A stretch of 64,000 bases of DNA from Larkinella sp965227735 (lineage in GTDB: Bacteria > Bacteroidota > Bacteroidia > Cytophagales > Spirosomataceae): assembly GCF_965227735.1 (NCBI RefSeq), contig NZ_OZ245776.1, positions 5,456,001 through 5,520,000 of the forward strand. Direction: 5' to 3'. Numbering within the stretch: the first letter of the stretch is position 1; each line of letters opens with the position of its first letter. This document shows positions 1 through 7,513 of the stretch, piece after piece. Under the pieces are notes generated by a model. The model was not told where the DNA came from. It was given only the letters and a program-made list of their open reading frames with translations, and searched no databases. The position numbers were made by a program, and so were the translations under genes.

Positions 1-879
1 GACGAAGGAAAAACCTGGTCGTCGCCGGAACCGTTTCTGAAACACCCAACCCGGGCGGTTTGGTCGCCGGAACTGTTTGTGTCCGATAAAACCGTGTTCG
101 TGCCCATCAATACCTTCGACGCGCCGACCTGGTATAACAACCTGAAAACCTTTACGACCGTCAGCACCGACGCCGGAAAAACCTGGACGGAGCCGGTGAG
201 TTTGCCGGGTTTTGCCAGCAGTTTTACGCTGCGACGCGGCTTTGTGATGTCCAATGGCGAATGGTTTTTCTCCGCTTTTTGCCAGGAACAGGCCGATGGT
301 TTTACCCAGAAATTCAGCCGTCAGAAGCTGATTGAGGGCAAAAACTGGCCGTTCTGCGTTTCGGCGCTGGTGTGTAAACCGGGTTGGAAAGACATCGAAA
401 TGCACGGCTATCACAAGCGCGAAGATCTGGGCATGCTCTGGGAACCCAACACGGTTGAAGTGGCACCCGGACATCTGGTGATGCTGATGCGGGCTTCCGG
501 AACCGGCGTTTTGTACCGAACCGAAAGCCGGGATTTTGGTCGTACGTGGGCGAAAGTTGCGCCGAGCGACATTCCCAATGGAAATTCAAAAATTACCTTG
601 TTGAAGGTCGGGCAGGACGTTTTGCTGATCGGAAATCAATGTAAAGATCGCAGCGAAGTGTCGCTTTGGGTTTCCAAAGACGGATGCAAAACGTGGACGA
701 AAAAAATCCGGCTGGCAACCATTGAAAATACCACCACGATGGAGAAAATTGAACACAATCCGGCCATGATCTGCTACCCTGACGGTTTTGCTGACGATGC
801 CCGGAAAGTGCTTTATCTCGCGATGGAAGACGGTATTCGTCACTATTTCATGAAAATACCGTATGCGGATTTTAGGTAA
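1..879 (+). CDS. Sialidase-like Asp-box protein, 5' end cut by window
   Basis: The reading frame is open from base 1, so the N-terminus lies outside the window; a GTG at 79 is internal. Asp-box motifs (S-x-D-x-G-x-T-W) are visible at codons 2-6 (DEGKTW), about 55-62 (STDAGKTW), 176-183 (SRDFGRTW) and 226-233 (SKDGCKTW). Asp boxes cap the blades of the six-bladed propeller of sialidases and related BNR proteins. Exo-sialidase activity is inferred from fold only; many such proteins in Bacteroidota act on other glycans or have no known substrate. The next gene is a second Asp-box protein on the same strand, starting 8 bases after this stop, so the two probably form one transcript. Confidence 0.8.
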   Translation, partial: DEGKTWSSPEPFLKHPTRAVWSPELFVSDKTVFVPINTFDAPTWYNNLKTFTTVSTDAGKTWTEPVSLPGFASSFTLRRGFVMSNGEWFFSAFCQEQADGFTQKFSRQKLIEGKNWPFCVSALVCKPGWKDIEMHGYHKREDLGMLWEPNTVEVAPGHLVMLMRASGTGVLYRTESRDFGRTWAKVAPSDIPNGNSKITLLKVGQDVLLIGNQCKDRSEVSLWVSKDGCKTWTKKIRLATIENTTTMEKIEHNPAMICYPDGFADDARKVLYLAMEDGIRHYFMKIPYADFR

Positions 880-886
880 CAATGGT

Positions 887-2128
887 ATGAATCACCTTCT
901 CAGAATACAGTTGTATTGTCTGACAACCTGCTTGTCGATAGCGGTTTTAACGGTTCCGGCGCAGCCGAAAAAACCGGTCGATCCGGCTTTGGTGCCACCG
1001 GTTGTCAATACCGCTCCGTCGGCGGAATATGATCCGGATCGGCTTGATTTTAACATGACCATCGGCCTTGAGCGAACGCCGAAAGGACGGCTTTGGGCCT
1101 GTTGGGTGGGCGGGGGCGACAACGAAGAAGCATTTTTTGCGCTGACCACCAGCGACGACAACGGCAAAACCTGGTCGAAACCGCGCGTTGTGATCGACCC
1201 ACACGATGCGTCGCTGGGTGAAAGCCGCCGGGCCATTGTCGGAACCTTGTGGACCGATCCGCGCGGTCGGCTGTGGCTTTTCTTCGACCAGTCGATGACG
1301 TTTTTCGACGGCCGCGCCGGTAACTGGTACACCATGTGCGACAACCCGGACAGTGACAAACCTACCTGGTCGAAACCGCAACGAATCTGGCACGGCTGCT
1401 CCCTGAATAAACCCACCGTCCTGGCCAACGGCGACTGGCTGCTGGTGATTTCGCTCTGGAACCGGGAGAAAATCGTCGCGATGGACCCGGCTTCTCCGTA
1501 TCGGGAAGCGCACCACGAACTGGATTCGCTCCGGATGGCTAATGTCTTCGTTTCCAGCGATCAAGGTCGCACCTGGAAGCGTCGGGGCGGAGTACGTTTT
1601 CCGCAGCCAGACTACGACGAATCGCACATCATCGAACGGCGCGACGGCACGCTTTGGCTGACCACCCGCACGGGCAAAGGACTTTGGGAAAGCTACTCGA
1701 ACGACAAGGGGAAAACCTGGTCGGAACCGCAGAAGTCGGTGATTGAAAACACCAACGCCCGTCATTTTATCCGCCGTTTGCAGTCGGGTCGTCTGCTGCT
1801 GGTCAAGCACGCCAAGGTGGATGGCAAAATCGCCCGGTCGCACCTGACGGCGTACCTTTCAGACGACGACGGGCAGACCTGGCAGGGCGGTTTGTTGCTG
1901 GATGAACGGAATATGGTAACGTATCCCGATGGTGTTCAGGCATCCGACGGTACGATTTATATTTCCTACGACCGGGGCCGGAAACGCAGTACGGGTGGGG
2001 AAATTCTGCTGGCCCGGTTTAGGGAAGAAGATGTTCTGAAAGGCGGTTTTGTAACACCGAATGCCACAGCCAGACAGGTGATTAGCCAATCGCTGGAAGC
2101 CAAAGCAGAGGCTAAGAAAGAGAACTAG
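887..2128 (+). CDS. Exported sialidase family (BNR/Asp-box) protein
   Basis: This 413-residue protein has a signal peptide (hydrophobic stretch LYCLTTCLSIAVLTVPAQ) and four Asp boxes: SDDNGKTW, SSDQGRTW, SNDKGKTW and SDDDGQTW. These point to a six-bladed propeller of the sialidase superfamily. I chose the ATG at 887 because it lies just after the previous stop (879) and gives a clean signal peptide; an upstream ATG at 863 in the same frame would overlap the neighbour and add eight residues before it. It should act in the periplasm or at the cell surface. Substrate is not readable from the sequence. It is followed after one base by a kinase-like gene, suggesting a shared transcript. Confidence 0.85.
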   Translation: MNHLLRIQLYCLTTCLSIAVLTVPAQPKKPVDPALVPPVVNTAPSAEYDPDRLDFNMTIGLERTPKGRLWACWVGGGDNEEAFFALTTSDDNGKTWSKPRVVIDPHDASLGESRRAIVGTLWTDPRGRLWLFFDQSMTFFDGRAGNWYTMCDNPDSDKPTWSKPQRIWHGCSLNKPTVLANGDWLLVISLWNREKIVAMDPASPYREAHHELDSLRMANVFVSSDQGRTWKRRGGVRFPQPDYDESHIIERRDGTLWLTTRTGKGLWESYSNDKGKTWSEPQKSVIENTNARHFIRRLQSGRLLLVKHAKVDGKIARSHLTAYLSDDDGQTWQGGLLLDERNMVTYPDGVQASDGTIYISYDRGRKRSTGGEILLARFREEDVLKGGFVTPNATARQVISQSLEAKAEAKKEN

Positions 2129-2129
2129 G

Positions 2130-3224
2130 ATGGCGAATCGGCAACAGATTTATTACTGGAAATGCGACCGTCCTTCTGCCTTTTACAGTCTGACAAATCC
2201 GCATCCTGTCATGCCCGATCGGGGCGTAGAAGAGGCATTGCGAACGGTTTTACAGACCCATTTTAGGGATTCTTCCTTTGCATTGCAACCGGCGGGTGGT
2301 CAGGGCAATCACCTGACGTATTTGGCGACGCATCGCGGAGAGACGTATTTTCTGCGGCTGGAAAATGGGCCGGAGAAAGACGATTACATGGAAGTGGAAG
2401 CCGCCATTCTGGATCAGGTTCGCCAAACCGGGGTGCCGACGCCCCCGGTTTTTGCCGTCGATGCGTCGCGGTCGAAGGTTCCCTTTGCCTACCAGATTCT
2501 GGCGTTCATCGATGCGCCGGATTTGAATGCGTTACACAAAAAAGGGAAGTTAAACGAACATGCTATTGCGCATGAAATTGGAGCCAATCTGGCGCGCTGG
2601 CAGCAAATTTCACCTGAAAATTTCGGCCCTTTTGATCCGGCGCTGCTTCGAAAAACCGGTCGGCTAATCGGTTTACACGAAACGTACCGCGCTTACTTCC
2701 GGCTGAATTGGGAACGGCATCTGGATTTTCTGACGAATGCCCGGTTTCTGACCGACGAAGAAAGCCTTGACGTACAGGATCTTGTCGACAAAAACGATGC
2801 TTTGCTGGCGTTGAAAACCGGTTATCTGGTTCATAAAGATCTCGCGTTGTGGAACATGCTGGGAACGCCGGACGAACTAAAAGCCGTCATCGACTGGGAC
2901 GACACCATCTCGGGCGACCCCACGGACGACCTGGCTTTGCTGGCCTGTTTTCATTCCGGCGACTTCATGAAGGCGGTTTTGACGGGTTATCAGACGATCC
3001 GGGAATTGCCGGAACAATTTCTGCCGCGTTTCTGGCTGCATTTGCTCCGCAACATGATTGTCAAAGCCGTCATTCGGGTGGGAGCGGGGTACTTCGACCG
3101 GCAGGACGATTTTTTCCTGATCGGAGCCGGATCGTCGGGACAATCCCTGAAAAGCTTCACCAAAGCGCGGATTCGAACGGCGATGCTGGGTTTGCAAGGC
3201 CATAAAGCGATCGCTGATTTATGA
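2130..3224 (+). CDS. APH-family phosphotransferase (small-molecule kinase)
   Basis: The 364-residue protein carries the aminoglycoside/choline kinase fold. The catalytic loop is H235-K-D237-x4-N242 and the metal-binding motif is I254-D-W-D-D258, followed by GDPTDDLA. The first 27 residues look poorly conserved, so a later start at the ATG at 2211 (MPDRGVEEAL) is possible. Members phosphorylate hydroxyl groups of varied small molecules such as choline, homoserine, fructosamine or antibiotics; the substrate here is unknown. It begins 1 base after the sialidase-like gene and overlaps the next gene (aldolase) by 4 bases (ATGA), so it is very likely co-translated with the aldolase. A role in sugar or sugar-acid catabolism is inferred from that context only. 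Confidence 0.8.
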   Translation: MANRQQIYYWKCDRPSAFYSLTNPHPVMPDRGVEEALRTVLQTHFRDSSFALQPAGGQGNHLTYLATHRGETYFLRLENGPEKDDYMEVEAAILDQVRQTGVPTPPVFAVDASRSKVPFAYQILAFIDAPDLNALHKKGKLNEHAIAHEIGANLARWQQISPENFGPFDPALLRKTGRLIGLHETYRAYFRLNWERHLDFLTNARFLTDEESLDVQDLVDKNDALLALKTGYLVHKDLALWNMLGTPDELKAVIDWDDTISGDPTDDLALLACFHSGDFMKAVLTGYQTIRELPEQFLPRFWLHLLRNMIVKAVIRVGAGYFDRQDDFFLIGAGSSGQSLKSFTKARIRTAMLGLQGHKAIADL

Positions 3225-3964
3225 ATTCCTTCGAAAAGAAAAATACTCGTCGACTGGGTTTGGGGACCTGGTTATCAACGGGTTCGCCGGTTATTGCCGA
3301 GCTGGCCGGGGCGTGTTCGCTCGACTGGCTGCTGTTCGATCTGGAGCACGGCTGTCTGACGGAAAGCGGGTTGCTGGCGAATTTGCAGGCCGTCCGAAAT
3401 CCGGAGGTTACGCTCATGGTCCGGGTGGGCAGCCTCGACCCGACGCTGATCGCCCGGGCGCTGGACTGGGGTGCGTCGGGGATAATGCTGCCCCACGTTT
3501 CGACTCCGGCGCAGGCTTCCGCTTGCGTGGCCGCCATGCGTTATCCGCCCCACGGAACCCGCGGGTATTCCGGTTCGGTGCGGGCGTATGCCTACGGACT
3601 GCGTGCGTCCAAAGCCATTCAGGAACTGCCCGCGCCGGTTTTCATGGCTCAACTGGAAGATTATGAAGGTATTATGAATGCCGAAGCGATTGCTCAAGTT
3701 GAAGGGGTCGATGTGCTTTTTGTGGGACCAGCGGATCTGAAACTGGATTTAGCCGTGCGTTGCCCATCAAAACCGTCCCTAACATTTACCGACGCCCTGG
3801 CGCGGGTGAGTCAGGCGGCTAAAAAGAACGGGAAGCAGGCTGGCATTCTGGTGCGAAATCCGGCCGATGTACCGGAACTGCGAAAAACCGGTTTTTCCTG
3901 TTTGGCCATTGGCTCGGATCTGGGAATTTTGCGAGACGGTTTCCAGGCCATTCTTCGCTTGTAA
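3221..3964 (+). CDS. HpcH/HpaI family aldolase
   Basis: A 247-residue class II pyruvate aldolase of the HpcH/HpaI family, which cleaves or forms 2-keto-3-deoxy acids (KDG-type or 4-hydroxy-2-oxo acids) using a divalent metal. Visible family signatures are LLFDLEHG (D40, E42, H43, with the general-base histidine), the arginine in LMVRVGS, the GASGIMLPHV strand, the metal-ligand glutamate in AQLEDYEG and the aspartate in VGPADLKLDL. Length is normal for the family. It overlaps the upstream kinase by four bases. A kinase plus aldolase behind two sialidase-like genes could be a small sugar-acid pathway, but nothing in the sequence fixes the substrate. Confidence 0.88.
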   Translation: MNSFEKKNTRRLGLGTWLSTGSPVIAELAGACSLDWLLFDLEHGCLTESGLLANLQAVRNPEVTLMVRVGSLDPTLIARALDWGASGIMLPHVSTPAQASACVAAMRYPPHGTRGYSGSVRAYAYGLRASKAIQELPAPVFMAQLEDYEGIMNAEAIAQVEGVDVLFVGPADLKLDLAVRCPSKPSLTFTDALARVSQAAKKNGKQAGILVRNPADVPELRKTGFSCLAIGSDLGILRDGFQAILRL

Positions 3965-4012
3965 TTTCATCCCCGCGAATTCCGGCTATTCGTTTTTTTA
4001 CCCCTAACCAAT

Positions 4013-4846
4013 CTACAACTTTCCTACAATCGTCATCACCAGATTGGCCGAATTTCGGGCGGCAATCTTGAAAAACGTGAGCATATCCTGCCGGGCGTTG
4101 GAGTTGGCTTTGTCGCTCAAACTCCGGATTACCAGACAGGGAACCTGTTGCTGGTAGCAAACCTGCGCCACGGCGGCTCCCTCCATTTCGGTGGCGTCAG
4201 CCTTGAATTCCAACCACAAACTGGCGACTTTTTCGTCGGACGAAACGAAGACATCGCCCGTTACCACCGTGCCTACCACAACTGACGGTGGGCGCGAGGT
4301 AGAGGGAATGCTCTCAAACGGAACGGTTTTCGCGGCTTCCTGTGCCGCCAGCATCATGAGTGAATCGGCGGGAAAATACGTTGGGTTCAGGTCTTTCGTG
4401 ATGGCGTTGCGGGTTTGATTCGTTTTCTGCTGTTGAAACGTGATGTAGCCGTAATCGTGGTGGGCGGTTTGCCGGGCAATCACGATGTCGCCGGGTTGAA
4501 GGTCGGGATTGGTGCCACCCGCGATTCCCGTAAAAAGCACCCGTTCCGGTTTGAAATAGGCCAGTACAAATGCCGTCGTCATGGCAGCATTGACCTTTCC
4601 AATTCCGGTTTCGGCGATCACGACTTTGTGGCCATTGATCCGGCCGGTCATAAAGTGAATTCCGTTGAGCGTCCGGCTTTTTGGTTTCCTGAGGGATTTT
4701 TGGACCAGCTTCACCTCTTCGTCGAAAGCGCCGAGCAAGGCCGTAATCGGACGGGGTTTATACCGTTGGGCCTGAATAGGCGAAGGGCCACCGACAAGCC
4801 CGATTACGAACAATCCCAAAATCAAAAATTTGTTTAAACGAATCAT
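4013..4846 (-). CDS. Exported 5'-methylthioadenosine/S-adenosylhomocysteine nucleosidase-like protein
   Basis: The mature part matches the MTAN/Pfs phosphorylase fold: GAFDEEV holds the catalytic acid glutamate, ETGIGKVNAA and FTGIAGG build the ribose/substrate site, ATEMEGAAVAQV holds the ribose-binding glutamate, and SLSDKA holds the catalytic aspartate. All key residues are present, so it should be active on MTA, SAH or a related nucleoside. Unlike textbook MTAN it begins with a signal peptide (LNKFLILGLFVIGLVGG, then IQAQ), predicting a periplasmic enzyme. I prefer the ATG at 4846, which follows an A-rich stretch; an in-frame ATG at 4867 would add seven residues. It is divergent from an exported RidA gene. 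Confidence 0.82.
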   Translation of the reverse strand: MIRLNKFLILGLFVIGLVGGPSPIQAQRYKPRPITALLGAFDEEVKLVQKSLRKPKSRTLNGIHFMTGRINGHKVVIAETGIGKVNAAMTTAFVLAYFKPERVLFTGIAGGTNPDLQPGDIVIARQTAHHDYGYITFQQQKTNQTRNAITKDLNPTYFPADSLMMLAAQEAAKTVPFESIPSTSRPPSVVVGTVVTGDVFVSSDEKVASLWLEFKADATEMEGAAVAQVCYQQQVPCLVIRSLSDKANSNARQDMLTFFKIAARNSANLVMTIVGKL

Positions 4847-4896
4847 TTTGTATAGTTTATGCTGCATACATTTCGGTGTTAAACAACTAAAATACG

Positions 4897-5340
4897 ATGA
4901 AAAAATTTGCCATTTCTATTCTTGTGATGCTTTTAACCGTTGTTTTTAATGGAGTGAATGCACAATCCAGCCAGAATGCAATTGAAAAACAGAAATTTCA
5001 TTTCGGGAAGTCAGGTGAAGACGGAGCGGGCTATGCGCAGGCCGTCCGGGTCGGCAAAACCATTTACATTTCGGGAACCGTTGGCGGGGGCGAAGCGGCT
5101 TCTGCACTGACAAACGTGTACAATGGTCTTCAGAAAACACTGGCTTTTTACGGGGCTACTTTTCAGAACGTGGTGAAAGAGAATTTATACACGACCAACA
5201 TCGAGGAAATAAAAAAGCACAACGACGTTCGGAAGAAGTTTTATAACAACGATTTTCCGGCGGCAACCTGGGTGCAGATTCAGCGGCTGTACGAAGAAAC
5301 GGCGCTGGTGGAAGTGGAGTTGGTGGCCGTGCTTCCCTGA
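4897..5340 (+). CDS. Exported RidA (YjgF/UK114) family protein
   Basis: This 147-residue protein has a signal peptide (KKFAISILVMLLTVVFNGVNAQ) followed by a complete RidA domain. RidA hydrolyses reactive enamine/imine intermediates made by PLP enzymes such as threonine dehydratase. The family pieces seen are IYISGTVG, NLYTTNIEE, the conserved arginine in WVQIQRLY and the C-terminal glutamate in VEVELVAV, so the active-site pocket looks intact. RidA is normally cytosolic, so export is unusual and the substrate in the periplasm is unknown; some RidA subfamilies are not deaminases. It is divergently arranged with the exported MTAN-like gene (50 bases between starts). Confidence 0.85.
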   Translation: MKKFAISILVMLLTVVFNGVNAQSSQNAIEKQKFHFGKSGEDGAGYAQAVRVGKTIYISGTVGGGEAASALTNVYNGLQKTLAFYGATFQNVVKENLYTTNIEEIKKHNDVRKKFYNNDFPAATWVQIQRLYEETALVEVELVAVLP

Positions 5341-5343
5341 ATA

Positions 5344-6669
5344 TCAGTGTCCAGAAAAGAGTGCCAGAATGCAGAATAAATCGACAAGCAATAAACCGAC
5401 CGGCACCTCTTTCGATTGGCCAATGGCCAGTTTCACGACCGTCCACGTCAGAAACCCCCAGATGATGCCCTGCGTAATCGAGTAGCTGAACGGAATCAGC
5501 ACCAGCGCCAGAAACGCCGGTAAGGCATCGTCCAGCCGACCCCAGTTGATTTTGGTAACCGGTTTCATCATGAAAGCACCGACCAGCACCAGCGCCGGGG
5601 CAGTGGCAATGGCCGGAATGACCGACAGCAAGGGCGACAGAAACAGGAACGGCAGAAACAGGCAACCCGCCACGATGGCCGTCAGGCCCGTACGCCCGCC
5701 CTGCGCAATGCCCACCGCCGACTCGATGTAAGCTGTTCCGGGGCTGGTGCCGAGCAAACCCGCCATTGTCGTGGCCACGGCATCGACCGTCAGTGAGCGG
5801 TTGAGGTTGCGCGGGTTGCCGTCGTCGTCGTACAGGTCGGCAGCTTCGGCCACGCCCACGAAAGTGGACAGGCTGTCGAACAAATCCGTAAAAACGAAGG
5901 CAAAGATTACCGGCCAGAGCGACCATTGCAGGGAGTTGACCAGATCCAGTTTGCCGATCAGACTGAAATCCGGGGCGGCAAAAATGCCCTGAAAATTGAC
6001 GAGTGTTTTTTGCCCGAAATTGACCGCCGACGCATCGCCCCACCACCGGCCAACGGGCAGCGCGGCCAGGGTCGTGAGCAGAATACCGATGATGATGGCA
6101 CCCGGAACCTGCCGGATGACCAGAATGCTGGTGATGAAAAGTCCGAAAATAAACGTCACAATAATCGGGTCTTTCAGGCTGGCGATGCTGACCAGCGTAG
6201 CCGGATTGGCTACAATAAATTTCGCATTTTCAAAGCCAATCAGGGTGATAAACAGGCCAATACCGGCCGAAACCGAATACCGCAGCGGCCTGGGTATGAT
6301 CCTGACAATGGCCGAACGGACGTTGAAAAGCGATAGGATCAGAAACAGAACGCCCGCCCAAAAAACCGCCCCCAGCGCCACTTCGGGCCGGATGCCCATG
6401 CCTTTGACGGCCGTAAAGGTGAAAAACGCGTTCAGCCCCATACCGGGCGCCACCACCATCGGATTCCGGGCATAGAGACCCATCATCAGACTACACCCGA
6501 ACGACAGCAAAACCGTTGCCGTCAGAACCCCGCTGAACGGCAGACCAGCCTGACTGAGAATGGCCGGATTGACCACGATGATGTACATGGTTGCCAGGAA
6601 CGTGGAAACGCCCGCCAGAATTTCGGTGCGGGTTGCGGGAACGGAGAGGCCGGTTTGCATGAAGGACAA
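5344..6669 (-). CDS. NCS2 family (AzgA-type) purine permease
   Basis: A 441-residue, very hydrophobic protein with about 12 to 14 membrane segments. The N-terminal TEILAGVSTFLATMYIIVVNP and the following NPMVVAPGMGLNAFF are typical of the AzgA/GhxP branch of NCS2 transporters, which import adenine, guanine or hypoxanthine with protons. The internal FVFTDLFDSLSTFVGVAEAADL and GTSPGTAYIESAVGIAQGGRTG are the conserved substrate-binding regions of TM8 and TM10. Length is normal for the family. It has its own promoter-like sequence a few bases upstream (6683-6713) and no adjacent purine enzyme apart from the exported nucleosidase two genes away, which could in principle feed it free adenine. Confidence 0.92.
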   Translation of the reverse strand: MSFMQTGLSVPATRTEILAGVSTFLATMYIIVVNPAILSQAGLPFSGVLTATVLLSFGCSLMMGLYARNPMVVAPGMGLNAFFTFTAVKGMGIRPEVALGAVFWAGVLFLILSLFNVRSAIVRIIPRPLRYSVSAGIGLFITLIGFENAKFIVANPATLVSIASLKDPIIVTFIFGLFITSILVIRQVPGAIIIGILLTTLAALPVGRWWGDASAVNFGQKTLVNFQGIFAAPDFSLIGKLDLVNSLQWSLWPVIFAFVFTDLFDSLSTFVGVAEAADLYDDDGNPRNLNRSLTVDAVATTMAGLLGTSPGTAYIESAVGIAQGGRTGLTAIVAGCLFLPFLFLSPLLSVIPAIATAPALVLVGAFMMKPVTKINWGRLDDALPAFLALVLIPFSYSITQGIIWGFLTWTVVKLAIGQSKEVPVGLLLVDLFCILALFSGH

Positions 6670-6682
6670 ATGGATCGAAGTC

Positions 6683-6713
6683 CGAAAATACGGATTACGA
6701 ACACCAATGCAAC
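6683..6713 (-). promoter_or_regulatory. Bacteroidota-type promoter for the purine permease
   Basis: On the minus strand the sequence reads GTTG, 19 bases, TATTTTCG, which fits the Bacteroidota consensus TTTG-N19-TAnnTTTG with one mismatch in each box. The -7 box lies 14 bases from the permease ATG, so the leader would be very short. Confidence 0.5.
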
Positions 6714-6746
6714 TTCCAGTCTGGCAATTCGGTGATTATTTCGCAC

Positions 6747-6787
6747 AAAAAAGCCCCCGGCCCGGAGCAAACTGCCCATGCCGGGGG
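6747..6787 (-). terminator. Rho-independent terminator downstream of the small secreted protein gene
   Basis: An 8-bp GC-only stem pairs CCCCCGGC (6754-6761) with GCCGGGGG (6780-6787) and is followed on the minus strand by a run of six T (6752-6747). It lies upstream of the predicted permease promoter, so it should end transcription coming from the gene at 6885-7247. Confidence 0.6.
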
Positions 6788-6834
6788 ACTCGAACCAATT
6801 TAACCAAATTAAAGGAGAGTGACGATTGATCATC

Positions 6835-6872
6835 GACCATTGACCATCGACGATTGACAATGGTCAATGGTC
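6835..6872. repeat. Short intergenic inverted repeat
   Basis: A perfect 13-bp inverted repeat, GACCATTGACCAT (6835-6847) and ATGGTCAATGGTC (6860-6872), with a 12-base spacer, sits just after the stop of the small secreted protein gene. The surroundings repeat the same ATTGACCAT-like words several times, as if built from slipped copies. Confidence 0.6.
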
Positions 6873-6884
6873 GGTGGTCAATCC

Positions 6885-7247
6885 TCAATTTCTAATCTCC
6901 GTTGCAAACCATTGCTGATCGGCGGGCATGGCCGCGCCACCCGGTTGTTGCGAAACGGCCCATTGTTGCAAAGCCTGTTCCAGTACGGCATTCAGACTCT
7001 CCCGGGTTTTGGCCTGTTTGAGATTGAGTCGTTTTTTCGCCAGCGTCTCTTTGTAAACGAGCTGGTTGTCATCGTTGTAGAAAAAAACGACGCAGTTCTG
7101 CTTCGGTTGGGATTCCACGACCCAGAAGCCCTGGCGGGGTGAAGTTGACTGACGGATTTGCCGTCCCTGACCAAAGCTAAAAGCCGACAAAGACAGGAAT
7201 AAGGCCGTGGCGAATAGCGCCAGACGGTAATGTGGATTGATTTTCAT
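6885..7247 (-). CDS. Small secreted protein of unknown function
   Basis: A 120-residue protein with a clear signal peptide (YRLALFATALFLSLSAFSFGQG). The mature part has two beta-like stretches (GFWVVESQPKQNCVVFFY and NQLVYKETL) and then a Lys/Leu-rich helix ending with QALQQWAVSQQ. I do not recognise a family. It stands alone between the permease and the sensor kinase, ends with an inverted repeat and terminator, and has a TACTTTTG -7 element (7305-7312) upstream. The signal peptide and the flanking signals make it a likely real gene. Confidence 0.65.
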   Translation of the reverse strand: MKINPHYRLALFATALFLSLSAFSFGQGRQIRQSTSPRQGFWVVESQPKQNCVVFFYNDDNQLVYKETLAKKRLNLKQAKTRESLNAVLEQALQQWAVSQQPGGAAMPADQQWFATEIRN

Positions 7248-7304
7248 GGTGGTAGCGCCGAAGCGGTTCGTTCGTAGTTGTTGTTTTAGTCAGAATGGAC
7301 GCTT

Positions 7305-7312
7305 CAAAAGTA
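7305..7312 (-). promoter_or_regulatory. Promoter -7 element upstream of the small secreted protein
   Basis: The minus strand reads TACTTTTG, an exact match to the Bacteroidota TAnnTTTG -7 box, 58 bases upstream of the start at 7247. I see no good TTTG box at the expected distance, so this is a partial match only. Confidence 0.35.
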
Positions 7313-7513
7313 AACATGGGAAAAACCGCCTGCCTGCATTTTCGCCCAATGCGCCGGTTCCCGGCTGATACGGCAAGGGACTGGCGACGAGTGTAGTTAG
7401 GGCGCTGAAAAGAGCCATTTGGCGACGATTCGCTACCGTTCGTCTACAATTCGCGCAATTCGTGGCAGGAAAGGTGTCGTTTATCTATATTCGGTCGGTA
7501 ATCGGGTACTTGT

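Noticed and set aside
5156..6046. A 296-codon open frame overlapping the RidA and permease genes
   Set aside because: It is in another frame of the permease gene on the same strand and runs into the RidA gene; the permease frame has clear family motifs.
6670..6750. Possible purine riboswitch upstream of the purine permease
   Set aside because: The predicted promoter leaves a leader of only a few bases, and no purine aptamer core is visible.
6753..6805. A tRNA-like GGTTCGAGTCCC sequence on the minus strand
   Set aside because: It resembles a T-arm, but the flanks cannot form the other arms of a tRNA; the GC stem with T6 is better read as an intrinsic terminator.
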